Source of the DNA: Treponema sp.
Lineage (GTDB): Bacteria > Spirochaetota > Spirochaetia > Treponematales > Treponemataceae
Assembly (NCBI GenBank): GCA_024400915.1
Contig: JAKSLX010000014.1
Coordinates: 10,443-74,442 of the forward strand
Direction of reading: 5' to 3'
Length of the DNA stretch: 64,000 nucleotides
Part shown: piece by piece, positions 1 to 8,236 of the stretch
How positions within the stretch are numbered: the stretch's first letter is position 1
How the letters are laid out: each line of letters starts with the position of its first letter
Translations under genes and position numbers: made by a program
The notes under the pieces: model-generated
Told to the model about the DNA's origin: nothing
Seen by the model: only the letters and a program-made list of their open reading frames with translations
The model's database searches: none

Positions 1-229
1 CATCAAGAACCACATATTTATATCCAAGCTTGTCCAATCCCAATGCTACAATCTGATCCGCCATCGCTTTTGTAAGCAATTCTGTGTTTCCGCTTCCAAA
101 GGCATTCCAGCTGTTCCATCCCATTGCCGGAAGACGATTCTTTTTTTTGTTCAACAAAACTTTTCCGTTGGTAAAGGAATCAAAACGATATGCGTTGTCT
201 GTAATTTTTTCTGGTGCTGTAAGGCTCAT
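1..229 (-). CDS. Alpha-galactosidase GH27, N-terminal part (cut by window edge)
   Basis: Only the first 76 codons are in the window; the rest lies beyond base 1. The reading frame contains LPAMGWNSWNAFG followed by a segment ending GYKYVVLD, the hallmark start of the GH27/GH36-clan alpha-galactosidase barrel (GWNSWN, then Y-x-x-x-D at the second strand). These enzymes release terminal alpha-1,6-galactose from galactomannan side chains and raffinose-type sugars. The ATG is fixed by an AGGAGG seven bases upstream. No signal peptide precedes the barrel, so it should be cytoplasmic. It is the last gene of a leftward series. Family call is good; substrate is inferred. Confidence 0.8.
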   Translation of the reverse strand, partial: MSLTAPEKITDNAYRFDSFTNGKVLLNKKKNRLPAMGWNSWNAFGSGNTELLTKAMADQIVALGLDKLGYKYVVLD

Positions 230-424
230 CTGTGTACCTCCTAAAAAATCTGTTGGCAGCGACAAAAAAAGCGAACTGCATTCACAGCAGGCTTGATTAA
301 GTCTGCATAAATTGTAATGCAATTCGCAAGTTTATAATATAAAAATCTTCAGTTTTCACTCGGAATTTTGTACTTATGTCGTTCTATGTTCCTGTTTTGT
401 AAAATCCAATGGAAATCACGGTAT

Positions 425-925
425 TCAATCTTCCAGAAGCATTGGCATCAGCACCTTAAGGATTTCTCCTGCGACTACCAGTTTGTATGCCAGCCTGGTT
501 GGCTGAGGCTCCAGTTCCACAAAAAACGAAGATGTTTTTCCATGCAGGCAGATCGAAAAATAAACCTGTCCAGGAACTGACGCATCGGAATTTGCAGGAT
601 CTATGTTTCCCATGGTGCCTGTGACTCCAATTCCAATGTCTGCATCATAAGCTTTTCTGCAGGCTTCAGCCATTGCGGCGGAAGTCTCCTTTGAATACAC
701 GGAATATTTTTCGATGATCTGAGGATCCACTCCCTGCTGAATTTTGGCTTCATTGCTGTAGGTGACAAACGCACCTTTTATGATGGCAGAGGAACCTTCT
801 GTATCAGTCAGCAAGGATGCTATCTGGCCGGAAGTCGCGCTTTCCATTGTGGTGATTGTCATTTTCTTCGCAATCAAAAGCTTTGTGAGTTCCGAATATC
901 CATTTCTGATTTCCGTTTCGTTCAT
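425..925 (-). CDS. CinA C-terminal-type nicotinamide-nucleotide amidohydrolase
   Basis: A 166-residue protein of the CinA C-terminal family (PncC), which deamidates nicotinamide mononucleotide in pyridine nucleotide recycling. The N-terminal signature appears as MESATSGQIAS (family form ESCTGG), with the presumed catalytic serine at about residue 29. The downstream GIGVTGTMG stretch resembles the family's GITGIAGP loop, and VPGQVYFSI the later G-x-V-Y strand. There is no N-terminal molybdopterin-like domain, so this is the stand-alone form. The cysteine and one glycine of the usual signature are replaced by Ala and Ser, so activity should be confirmed. It follows the acidic protein gene in a leftward gene series. 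Confidence 0.75.
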   Translation of the reverse strand: MNETEIRNGYSELTKLLIAKKMTITTMESATSGQIASLLTDTEGSSAIIKGAFVTYSNEAKIQQGVDPQIIEKYSVYSKETSAAMAEACRKAYDADIGIGVTGTMGNIDPANSDASVPGQVYFSICLHGKTSSFFVELEPQPTRLAYKLVVAGEILKVLMPMLLED

Positions 926-1019
926 CTTTAATTTCCCGGATTATAAATATTTGACTACATCTTCCAATTTTCGCTTTGGAACCACATAATCTTTGTTTTC
1001 ATCTTAGATTTGACGATGA

Positions 1020-1397
1020 CTATTCGTCATCCTCGTCTTCGTAATCATCATCTATAAAAAGATTCAGAAGCTCTTCGATTTTTCCGTATTCTTCCATATC
1101 CTTTTTATACTGTTCCTGATCATCTTCTGCGGCAATCACGAAATTTCCGGCATAATCAAACAAGGCTTCATAGACAACATCTATAAGCTCCTCGTCAAGC
1201 CCGGCAAGGTCATCCAGATCATTAATTTCTGAAAGCACTTCGCCAAGATTCTGTATCATGTCGCTGTAATCTTCCAGAAGCTCTTTTTCAGATGGATTAG
1301 TTTTTTCTATATACAACACACAATCTTTGTATTCTTCCAAAATGATTCCAAGAGATTTAAGCAAAAACTCATCAAGCTCCTGATCTTCCATAGACAT
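1020..1397 (-). CDS. Small acidic protein of unknown function
   Basis: A 125-residue protein, very rich in Asp and Glu, ending in DDDYEDEDDE. No signal peptide, membrane helix or catalytic motif is visible; the sequence is compatible with an all-helical cytoplasmic protein. I do not recognise a family. It lies 28 bases downstream of the UPF0340 gene and about 95 bases before the CinA-type gene, all on the same strand, so it is probably co-transcribed with them. The frame is open through the entire region and the start is MSMEDQ, preceded by GGGAG. Confidence 0.6.
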   Translation of the reverse strand: MSMEDQELDEFLLKSLGIILEEYKDCVLYIEKTNPSEKELLEDYSDMIQNLGEVLSEINDLDDLAGLDEELIDVVYEALFDYAGNFVIAAEDDQEQYKKDMEEYGKIEELLNLFIDDDYEDEDDE

Positions 1398-1425
1398 CTC
1401 CCAAAAAAGTGGATTTTAGTAGTTG

Positions 1426-1980
1426 TTATTCTGTCTGATATCTTGCCCGTTCTCCGCCAATCAATTTTGGACGACACCAGGCAGCGACGACATGAGCATT
1501 TCCAACAACATTTTGCGCCGGATGCACAGGCACCGCAACATCCTTCAGATGCATTCCTATAAGGACATCACCAATATCCACACCGGCACTTGCCTTTACA
1601 TGCTCTACGACAACAGCATTTTCAAAGCCATAGAAGGCAGCGGTCGCAAAAGATCCACCACCATGAAGCCATGGAACAACGGATACAGGCTCATATCCAT
1701 ATCTGTCAGCACAATCCTGCTCAATAACCAGAGCACGATTAAGATGTTCGCAGCACTGGCAGGCAAGATATATTCCATTTGATCTCAAGATTTCGTGGGC
1801 TGTTTCGAATACAGCTTTCCCAATTTCCTCTGAAGAATCCTTTCCCATCTTTCCACCTGCAATCTCGCTGGAAGAACAGCCAATCACAAAAACAGATTCC
1901 TTTTTCTGAGGATGCTCCTGAAGAAATTCCGTAAGCAACTTTCTGACCTGCGATTTTACATTCTCGATTTCTGCGCTCAT
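1426..1980 (-). CDS. UPF0340/TIGR01440 family protein (YwlG-like)
   Basis: About 184 residues of the UPF0340 (DUF436, YwlG) family, conserved in Firmicutes and spirochaetes but of unknown biochemical role. The signature stretches are visible: FVIGCSSSEIAGGKMGK, the CQCCEHLNRALV segment, and the HGGGSFATAA segment. The cysteine and histidine cluster (CQCCEH) suggests metal or thiol chemistry, but this is inference. I chose the ATG at 1980 (MSAEIENV). A longer frame starting at 2022 would overlap the chagasin-like gene, and the ATG at 1980 follows that gene's stop by one base, with a GAGG inside its end. The two genes are therefore translationally close. Confidence 0.8.
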   Translation of the reverse strand: MSAEIENVKSQVRKLLTEFLQEHPQKKESVFVIGCSSSEIAGGKMGKDSSEEIGKAVFETAHEILRSNGIYLACQCCEHLNRALVIEQDCADRYGYEPVSVVPWLHGGGSFATAAFYGFENAVVVEHVKASAGVDIGDVLIGMHLKDVAVPVHPAQNVVGNAHVVAAWCRPKLIGGERARYQTE

Positions 1981-1981
1981 T

Positions 1982-2359
1982 TTACTCAGCCTCTTTGATT
2001 TCAATCTTTCCGCTTGCAGCAACCTTTATGGCAAATGATTTTGACTCAATCACGGAATCCTCAAGCCAGGGTCTGCTGTAGACAAATTTGATTCTGGTTT
2101 CCCCCGGTTCAAGAGACTTAAGCTTATATTCAAACATTGACGGTGCGCCAACAATGCCATCGGCACCAAGATAAGTGACCGTCTCTTCTATTGAGAAAAT
2201 TCCGTCGTCATCAAGATTGTAGGTCCAGGTATATCCTGTGGTAGGATTGCCTCTAAGCACGATGGTCTCATCCTGACTTTTGAATTTTGATGTAAGACAA
2301 CCGGCAAACAACACAGCACCGGAAATTCCCAAAAAGGCCCATTCAAGCATTTTTTTCAT
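1982..2359 (-). CDS. Chagasin-family (I42) protease inhibitor, lipoprotein
   Basis: A 125-residue exported protein. The N-terminus MKKMLEWAFLGISGAVLFAGC is a lipoprotein signal with lipobox LFAGC, so the mature protein should be membrane-anchored. The mature part has the three loops of chagasin/amoebiasin inhibitors: GNPTTGYTW, a degenerate middle loop around GAPSMFEY (family form GxxG), and RPW. Family members block papain-like cysteine proteases by inserting these loops in the active-site cleft. A start at 2413 would add 18 residues before the signal peptide, so the ATG at 2359 is preferred. It is first of the leftward gene series. The physiological target is unknown. Confidence 0.8.
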   Translation of the reverse strand: MKKMLEWAFLGISGAVLFAGCLTSKFKSQDETIVLRGNPTTGYTWTYNLDDDGIFSIEETVTYLGADGIVGAPSMFEYKLKSLEPGETRIKFVYSRPWLEDSVIESKSFAIKVAASGKIEIKEAE

Positions 2360-2762
2360 GAGATGATTGTAGCATAAATCAAGACCGAAAAAAAGCATTG
2401 ATATCCCTGTCAAAACAGTTGATTTTGGCTTTTTTTTGGCTTAAATCCGCACGAATTCAAAACCCTTTAAAAATCGCTCTAAAACGCGTCATTTTAACTC
2501 AGTCGATAAATTATTCGTTTTTTTTAAATCGACGCGTATACGTGAATCCTAGAGCGGTGTTTTTTGTGTACCTATATTATAGGTATTGCGGTATTTTCTA
2601 CCTATTTTTTACCTACTTTTATGATATATTTTTACCTATTTTCTAAGTATTTTGGTATTTTTTACCGAATATTTAGGTATATTGGTATGGAAATTTTTGT
2701 ATTTTTATTATATAATTTTTACATAGGCGAAAAAAATTAAATTTTGGGAGGACCCATTTTTT
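2360..2762. other. Divergent intergenic region upstream of parA
   Basis: A 403-base AT-rich stretch without a gene, between the leftward chagasin-like gene and rightward parA. It contains a 7-bp inverted repeat, ACGCGTC at 2484-2490 and GACGCGT at 2531-2537, then the TACCTAT repeat field listed separately, then a TATAAT at 2711-2716 that may be the parA -10 box. The parA ribosome site GGGAGGA follows at about 2746-2752. Confidence 0.6.
2569..2688. repeat. TACCTAT/ATAGGTA repeat field, likely partition centromere and parA operator
   Basis: Short repeats occur in both orientations in 120 bases. TACCTAT or TACCTAC lies at 2569, 2599, 2610 and 2633. ATAGGTA or TAGGTAT lies at 2579 and 2674. Degenerate GGTAT cores lie at 2590, 2654 and 2684. 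They end just before the presumed parA promoter. In type Ib plasmid partition systems the ribbon-helix-helix protein binds such short repeats, both to assemble the partition complex and to repress the par operon. Assignment as centromere is inferred from position and repeat design. Confidence 0.65.
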
Positions 2763-3527
2763 ATGAAAATAATAACAGTTGCGCTCCAGAAGGGTGGGGT
2801 AGGAAAAACATCAGTTGCTGTAAGCCTTGCGGTGGAATTATCGAAGAAAGGAAACACGATCCTTATCGATGCTGACCCTCAGGGAAATGCCACAACATGG
2901 CTCGATATCCAGACCATGGAATATGAGCTTGCGGATCTCCTTAATGGAAAATGCACCCTTGAAAAATGCATCACAAAGACAAACACAGAAAACCTTGCGA
3001 TCATTCCAACTGCAGGTCTTGGCGGAGAACTTAAGGAATACAGCGAGAACAAGGCAGGCGGAAACCAGGGGAAAATCAAAAAGACACTCAAGGAAGTTGC
3101 CAAGAATTTTGATTACTGCGTCATAGACACTTCTCCAAGCTTTGGAAACTTTGAACGTTCGATTTTCTATGCGACAAACGAAATCATAGCTGTGCTTCAG
3201 CTTGATGAATTCTCAAAAGACGGACTGCAGATCTTCAATGACCGTTTGACAACCTTTATCAACGACAACCTTGAAGAGGATGAAGCAAGACCTGTTTTCA
3301 ACAAAATCGTGTTCAACGCAAAGGATGAACGAATTTCCCAGCAGACAATCATTCTCAAGCAGTTCATGCCATTGAAAGACCATGGATACAACCTTTATGT
3401 GATTCCGGTAGACCAGGCATACAGAAAAGCACAGAGCGCCCATATTTCCGTTCAGGATTTTAGCGGCACAAAAAGAGAAACATTGGAAACATTGAAATCA
3501 TTGGCTGATGATTTGACAAAGGAGTAG
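2763..3527 (+). CDS. parA: ParA-family partition ATPase
   Basis: A 254-residue ParA/MinD-type ATPase. The deviant Walker A box KGGVGKTS is at residues 10-17, followed by the LIDADPQGNAT switch I region and the VIDTSPSFGN Walker B segment. It lacks the N-terminal helix-turn-helix of type Ia ParA, so it fits type Ib systems in which the partner protein binds DNA. It segregates replicon copies by ATP-dependent binding to the nucleoid. The start has a strong GGGAGGA site. The RHH partner starts four bases after its stop, and the repeat field upstream is the likely centromere. Confidence 0.92.
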   Translation: MKIITVALQKGGVGKTSVAVSLAVELSKKGNTILIDADPQGNATTWLDIQTMEYELADLLNGKCTLEKCITKTNTENLAIIPTAGLGGELKEYSENKAGGNQGKIKKTLKEVAKNFDYCVIDTSPSFGNFERSIFYATNEIIAVLQLDEFSKDGLQIFNDRLTTFINDNLEEDEARPVFNKIVFNAKDERISQQTIILKQFMPLKDHGYNLYVIPVDQAYRKAQSAHISVQDFSGTKRETLETLKSLADDLTKE

Positions 3528-3531
3528 GAAA

Positions 3532-3855
3532 ATGGCAGGAAAAAAGATTTCACAGGAACAGCTCGCCGGAAACACAGAAGTTTTTGCAGATTTGCTTACT
3601 TCTGTTCCATCCAAGAAAACACCATCTGCCGTTCAGGCAGCTGCAGAAGAAACAAAACCGGAAAAGGATGTCCATCTTACAATGCTTGTTAAGGAATCCA
3701 CCAGAAAGGCATGGAAACAGTTCTTTATTGAACATGACCTGAACACAACACAGGGAATCGAAATTGCGATGCGCCATCTTATTGATGACATTGAAAACAA
3801 GAAATACAAACTTTCAAAGGGAGGTCTGTCTAAAATTATAGACGACCAGGATTAA
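3532..3855 (+). CDS. Ribbon-helix-helix partition partner (ParG/ParB-like)
   Basis: A 107-residue protein with a disordered, charged N-terminal half (about residues 1-45) and a C-terminal segment beginning VHLTMLVKESTRKAWKQFF that reads as a ribbon-helix-helix fold: a short beta strand followed by two amphipathic helices. This layout, a flexible N-tail plus an RHH dimerisation domain, is that of ParG and related centromere-binding proteins that stimulate ParA. It directly follows parA with a four-base gap. It most likely binds the TACCTAT repeats upstream of parA. Sequence similarity to any named partner cannot be judged by eye. Confidence 0.75.
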   Translation: MAGKKISQEQLAGNTEVFADLLTSVPSKKTPSAVQAAAEETKPEKDVHLTMLVKESTRKAWKQFFIEHDLNTTQGIEIAMRHLIDDIENKKYKLSKGGLSKIIDDQD

Positions 3856-4658
3856 TCGAAAGTAAAATTTTGTAGACAGGAACCGAAAAACGACTACTGA
3901 AATCCACTTGTGGACAACGGTAGTCGTTTTTGTTTAAAAAAGTGGAGTTTGGTAGTCATTGTATTTTGATAGACAGAATTTCATGGACTTTGGTAGTCGA
4001 ATAATGGAAAAAATGTAAAATTCTGGTGGAGTTCGGTAGTTGTTGCTGAATTTGGTAGACAGAATTCAATATATTTTGGACTTTAGTAGTCGTGGACATT
4101 GGTAGTTGATTGATTCAGACTGCGAAGGCGTGGAAGGGTGCGGAGCAGTAAAACGAAAGTTTTACCGAGGGTGACCGAGCCCTGGAAGGCCGTTTTGTGG
4201 AAGAAGGTCCGCCAAGAGTTAAATCAAGAAAAAGTGGATATAGGTAGTTTTTAGTGGTGGATTTCAGTAGTTGTTCATCGCAACAAAGAAAAATGGATAT
4301 CGGTAGTCCTTGGTTTATATGATTTCTGGAGAATGGACTTGAGTAGTTATTAAAATATTTCAGGCGGATTAAAAACAACGGAATTCAAAATGAATCGTTG
4401 AAAGTTTCAACTACTTGTGGTATTATTTATGTAGTCTACTAACTAATCTTTTTGACTTGTAAAAAGTCGTTTTGGCAATTTTTTCAGGTTCTAGGATAAC
4501 GGTAGTCGAAACTGTGGAGTTGAGTAGTTGCTTTTTGGACATCAGTAGTCTGAAATTTGGACTTGGGTAGTTGAATCTCTCTGTAACTCCTTGCATTACA
4601 ACAAATTATAACGTTGTTAATTAATAATAATATAAATTCATAATGGAATTACAAAAAA
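3856..4658. other. Replication origin region with iterons and AT-rich stretch
   Basis: An 803-base non-coding region upstream of the initiator gene. Fourteen direct 16-base repeats near consensus TGGACATTGGTAGTCG start at 3911, 3943, 3984, 4027, 4077, 4093, 4235, 4258, 4294, 4334, 4493, 4515, 4536 and 4558, with one inverted copy at 3891-3906. A second, related motif (GATAGACAG or GGTAGACAG, each followed by AATT) appears near 3967 and 4051. Bases 4600-4640 are almost pure A and T and could be the unwinding element. A TTGTCCACA-like DnaA box (reverse strand, one mismatch) lies at 3910-3918. Rep_3 initiators bind such iterons to open the origin. Confidence 0.85.
4077..4213. repeat. Duplicated 137-bp origin block, copy 1
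   Basis: This block includes two iterons followed by a G-rich stretch containing the hairpin GTAAAAC-GAAA-GTTTTAC and then ACCGAGCCCTGGAAGGCCG. A second copy of the same length lies at 13709-13845, with about eight mismatches by eye. In copy 2 the hairpin loop reads GAAG while both arms are kept. It sits in the middle of the iteron array and separates iterons 6 and 7. Confidence 0.85.
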
Positions 4659-5636
4659 ATGAATGATTTATCTACGACAAAGCGGGAAACCGTCATCCAA
4701 TCAAACTCAATAAGCCGGGGCATCTACACCTGTAGTCCTTTGGCCAGAAAGCTCATTGCCTATTGTATTCTTAAAATCGATTATTATCCACAGAAAATCG
4801 AAAATTCGGAGATCAACACTATACATCATTTCAAAAGCAGCTTCTCAATCTCCGAATTCATAAACAAGCTTGGAATCTCAAAAGGCTCAAATACCTATAC
4901 CCAGGTAAAAAGAGCTGTTGAGGAATTGACCACAAGTGTAATCCAGGTTGAGAATACGGAGGAGAAATACAAGGCCTTTACCTGGTTTTCTTCTGCTGAC
5001 TACGATAAGAAGAAAGATTTGATCGAACTGGAATTCAACCAGCAGATTGGTCTTGCGATTATCGAATGGAAAGAGAAAAAACAGTATTCGGCAATGAACA
5101 TAAAGATTATCGGTGAGCTTCAGAGTTTTTATGCCCTCCGTTTTTTTGAGATCGCCTGTTCCTGGTATAATTCGAAAGGCCGCTACGGTAACGAAAAGGA
5201 TCAGTGGAAATTTGATCTTTCTGTTGAAGAAATAAAACGTATGTTCAAGATCGACAAGGATGCATACAAAGACCGCATGAACAACTTTATTACAAAGGTC
5301 GTAAAGAATCCTCTTGAGGAATTGAACAGAATAAACAAGGATTTTACCATTTCCTATACAAAAATCGTGGAGCATCACAGGACGGTTGGCTTTACCTTTA
5401 CCTGTACCCAGTGTGATGTTATAAAAATTGAGGCTGACGACACTTCGTACGTGAAGGAAGAGAAGCGACAGCTGAATGATGAGACAATCGAAATGGAATA
5501 TTACAAGACAAAATATCCAGAGGAATGGGCGGAAGCAATGAAGCTTGCGGAAGAACAGAATGAGCTTCCTTTTGATTTTGCTCCTGCGACTGAAGCCCGC
5601 GCATTGAATTATCTTCTGGAAAAGGGATTGAAGTAG
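4659..5636 (+). CDS. repA: Rep_3-family replication initiator protein
   Basis: A 325-residue initiator of the Rep_3 (RepE/Pi/RepA-like) superfamily. The N-terminal winged helix (roughly residues 15-135) includes the SPLARKLIAYCILKI and TYTQVKRAVEELT segments. The second winged helix (roughly 145-250) includes GELQSFYALRFFEIACSWY and FDLSVEEIKRMF. These proteins bind iterons as monomers to start replication, and as dimers they couple origins and limit copy number. It is bordered on both sides by matching iterons (3891-4573 and 5659-5674). No clear ribosome site precedes the ATG, which suggests weak or leaderless translation. A TTATCCACA at 4784-4792 lies within the gene. Confidence 0.88.
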   Translation: MNDLSTTKRETVIQSNSISRGIYTCSPLARKLIAYCILKIDYYPQKIENSEINTIHHFKSSFSISEFINKLGISKGSNTYTQVKRAVEELTTSVIQVENTEEKYKAFTWFSSADYDKKKDLIELEFNQQIGLAIIEWKEKKQYSAMNIKIIGELQSFYALRFFEIACSWYNSKGRYGNEKDQWKFDLSVEEIKRMFKIDKDAYKDRMNNFITKVVKNPLEELNRINKDFTISYTKIVEHHRTVGFTFTCTQCDVIKIEADDTSYVKEEKRQLNDETIEMEYYKTKYPEEWAEAMKLAEEQNELPFDFAPATEARALNYLLEKGLK

Positions 5637-5658
5637 TCTTTTAGCTGCAGTTATTCTG

Positions 5659-5674
5659 CGACTACCAATGTCCA
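5659..5674 (-). repeat. Inverted iteron downstream of repA
   Basis: Read on the minus strand this is TGGACATTGGTAGTCG, an exact match to the origin consensus, in inverted orientation and 22 bases after the repA stop codon. Confidence 0.85.
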
Positions 5675-5747
5675 ATTTAGTTGTTATATATAGAAGAAAC
5701 TTTATATTTATAAAAAATATCGTAAAATTTGTAAAACCGGAGTTTTT

Positions 5748-7199
5748 ATGAAAAAACAGATTTTTAATCCTTATATGCCTTCATGGGAATATGTTCCTGA
5801 TGGAGAGCCTCATGTTTTTGGTGATCGTGTTTACGTTTATGGTTCTCACGATATGTTCAATGGTTGCGTTTTCTGTCTTGGAGATTATGTCTGTTATTCT
5901 GCACCTGTTACAGATTTGACAGACTGGAAATATGAGGGCGTGATCTACAGAAAGGACCAGGATCCTGTTCAGGATGGAAGAATGGTTCTTTATGCGCCAG
6001 ATGTTACTGTTGGTCCTGATGGACGTTATTACCTTTATTACGTTTTTGACAAGGTTGGCTTTGTTTCTGTTGCCGTTTGTGACACTCCAGCTGGAAAATA
6101 TGAATTCTATGGCCATGTTCACTACAAGGATGGAACAAGAATGGGAGACAGGGAAGGTGATATGCCACAGTTTGATCCTGCTGTAATCACCGAAGGAAAT
6201 AAAACATACCTATATACCGGTTTTTGCGGTAATCACATGAAGGACAGAATCGGTGCGATGGCAACAGTTCTTGGTCCTGATATGCTGACCGTTGAAGAAG
6301 AGCCTGTTGTAATCATTCCTGGTGATGAATATGCGAAAAAGGATGTTGTTGTGGAGACAGGATGCAAGTATAAGCTGGATTCTGTTGAAAATTGGCCTGC
6401 ATTCAAGAACCATGAATTTTTCGAGGCACCTTCTATCCGTAAGGTTGGTGACACATATTATTTTGTTTTCTCTTCTGCCGTCATGCATGAGCTTTGCTAT
6501 GCTACAAGCAAACAGCCAACCAGTGGATTTGTTTACGGTGGTGTCATTGTTTCAAATTGTGATGTCGGCATTGATTCTTATAAACCTGCTGACATGCCTG
6601 CCGCATACGGTGCGAACAATCATGGTGGCTTTGAGCTCATCAATGGCGAGTACTACATGTTCTATCATCGTCACACAAACGGTAACTGGTATAGCCGCCA
6701 GGGATGTGCAGAAAAAATCAGGATTCTCGAGGATGGAACAATTCCACAGGTTGAAATCACTTCCTGCGGTTTGAATGGTGGTCCTTTGAAGGCAGAAGGG
6801 GAATATGGAGCTTACATCGCATGTAACATGTTCGTTCCTTCAAATCCAAATAAATATGTGGGAGCTCACGGATGTCCGACAATCACCCAGGATGGTGTTG
6901 ATGGGGACCAGAATCCAGGTTACATCAAAGACATTCCAGAAGGCACTGTGATTGGATTCAAATATTTTGAATTCAAGAATGTAAAGAAGATCACGATTAC
7001 TACCCGCGGATATTTCTATGGCGGTTATGAAGTCAGAACAAAGTGGGACGGTCCTGCTGTAGGATTCATTGATTGTCTTTCCAGCAATTTCTGGGAAGAA
7101 TATTCTGGTGAAGTTTCTATTCCTGATGGCGTTTCTGCTTTGTATCTTGTTTCAAAAGCATCTGGAAATGGTCAGCTTGCGAAAATCAAATTTAATTAA
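5748..7199 (+). CDS. GH43 arabinofuranosidase/xylosidase with C-terminal beta-sandwich
   Basis: A 483-residue cytoplasmic GH43 enzyme without a signal peptide. The five-bladed propeller covers about residues 10-330. The likely catalytic base is Asp18 in PDGEPHVF, the pKa-tuning Asp is Asp85 in LYAPDVTVGPDG, and the acid is Glu226 in FFEAPSI. Residues about 355-483 (from YIACNMF) look like a CBM6-type beta-sandwich. Enzymes of this architecture remove arabinose or xylose from arabinoxylan or arabinan oligomers. The start has GGAG seven bases upstream. A strong terminator follows (7221-7267), so it is probably transcribed alone. The precise substrate cannot be read from sequence. Confidence 0.87.
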   Translation: MKKQIFNPYMPSWEYVPDGEPHVFGDRVYVYGSHDMFNGCVFCLGDYVCYSAPVTDLTDWKYEGVIYRKDQDPVQDGRMVLYAPDVTVGPDGRYYLYYVFDKVGFVSVAVCDTPAGKYEFYGHVHYKDGTRMGDREGDMPQFDPAVITEGNKTYLYTGFCGNHMKDRIGAMATVLGPDMLTVEEEPVVIIPGDEYAKKDVVVETGCKYKLDSVENWPAFKNHEFFEAPSIRKVGDTYYFVFSSAVMHELCYATSKQPTSGFVYGGVIVSNCDVGIDSYKPADMPAAYGANNHGGFELINGEYYMFYHRHTNGNWYSRQGCAEKIRILEDGTIPQVEITSCGLNGGPLKAEGEYGAYIACNMFVPSNPNKYVGAHGCPTITQDGVDGDQNPGYIKDIPEGTVIGFKYFEFKNVKKITITTRGYFYGGYEVRTKWDGPAVGFIDCLSSNFWEEYSGEVSIPDGVSALYLVSKASGNGQLAKIKFN

Positions 7200-7220
7200 T
7201 TTCTGTTTCTGATGAAATTT

Positions 7221-7267
7221 AAAGGCATCGGTCTGGTTCTGATTGGAATTGGGCCGATGCCTTTTTT
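7221..7267 (+). terminator. Rho-independent terminator after GH43 gene
   Basis: Stem AAAGGCATCGG pairs with CCGATGCCTTT across a loop of about 22 bases, and the downstream arm runs into a T tract. Confidence 0.85.
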
Positions 7268-7348
7268 GTTAGGGCAAATGGCATTCATAGGATTCGAATT
7301 TAGATTTGTAGAATCGTTGTTCCGTTATTATATTTATGTTATGGGAGT

Positions 7349-8209
7349 ATGTTGAAAATTCGAATGAAAAATATCTGGAGACTTTCTTTGCTGATTGTGG
7401 CCTCGGTTCTGATGGCTGTGAACATCAATACTTTTGTGCATATTGGAGGTTTGCTGCCAGGTGGATTTTCCGGAATCACCTTGCTGTTGCAGGAAATCCT
7501 TAAAACCTATCTGAATATTAAAATCCCGTTCAGCCTTGTTTATTGGCTTTTGAATTTGGTGCCTGCCGCAATCTGTTTTAGAAATGTCGGAAAGAAATTC
7601 ACTCTCTATTCCCTGATCGTGATTGTGCTGGCCGGTTTTCTTACAGATTTTATTCCCGGTCTTGATATAACACAGGATATCCTTCTTTGTGCGATTTTTG
7701 GAGGAATCATCAATGGTGTTGCAGTCTGTCTCTGTCTGTTTGCGGGAGCCACCAGCGGCGGAACGGATTTTATTTCCATCATAGTTTCGGAAAAAACAGG
7801 AAAGAGCATCTGGAATTATATCTTTATTGGAAATTGTGCGGTCCTTGTTGTTTTTGGACTCCTTTTTGGATGGAACCGCGCTCTTTATTCAATAATCTTC
7901 CAGTATGTAAGCACACAGATCCTGAACATGCTCTATAAAAGATATCAGAAATCCACTCTGCTGATTGTTACGGACAAACCGTCGGAAATCGTATCTCTGG
8001 TTCGTTCCACCTTAAACCACGATGCTACCATTTTTACGGGAGAAGGCGGCTATACCGGAAAGGACAGGAAGATGGTCTATACGGTAGTTTCCAGCGATGA
8101 GGTGGAAAAGCTTACTTCTCTGATAAAGGATTGTGATTCATCTGCTTTTGTGAACATTCTGCAGACAAAGGTTTTGAAAGGAAATTTCTTTATGAGGAAA
8201 AATGACTAG
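7349..8209 (+). CDS. YitT-family membrane protein (DUF161 + DUF2179)
   Basis: A 286-residue integral membrane protein of the YitT family. About six hydrophobic helices occupy residues 10-200, with family-typical segments INTFVHIGGLLPGGFSGI and AGATSGGTDFISIIVSEKTG. The soluble C-terminal DUF2179 domain (about 205-286) includes the HDATIFTGEGGYTGK segment. The function is unknown; transport has been proposed for relatives. The start is uncertain: the ATG at 7349 is only one base from GGGAG, while an in-frame ATG at 7364 leaves 16 bases. It lies between a terminator and a lone iteron and appears monocistronic. Confidence 0.82.
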   Translation: MLKIRMKNIWRLSLLIVASVLMAVNINTFVHIGGLLPGGFSGITLLLQEILKTYLNIKIPFSLVYWLLNLVPAAICFRNVGKKFTLYSLIVIVLAGFLTDFIPGLDITQDILLCAIFGGIINGVAVCLCLFAGATSGGTDFISIIVSEKTGKSIWNYIFIGNCAVLVVFGLLFGWNRALYSIIFQYVSTQILNMLYKRYQKSTLLIVTDKPSEIVSLVRSTLNHDATIFTGEGGYTGKDRKMVYTVVSSDEVEKLTSLIKDCDSSAFVNILQTKVLKGNFFMRKND

Positions 8210-8236
8210 CGGAAATTTTTTCGCCGTGAATTTGGG

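Noticed and set aside
4115..4378. 87-residue open frame on the minus strand inside the origin
   Set aside because: It overlaps the duplicated block and iterons, lacks a ribosome site and its translation has no recognisable features.
3891..4573. Possible CRISPR array from regular short repeats
   Set aside because: The repeats are 16 bases, vary in sequence, have irregular spacing from 0 to about 140 bases, include an inverted copy and have no cas genes nearby; an iteron array fits better.
4784..4792. TTATCCACA DnaA box inside repA; also at 30534-30542
   Set aside because: Both lie in coding sequence and single matches are expected by chance in AT-rich DNA. A functional role in repA cannot be excluded but is not supported alone.
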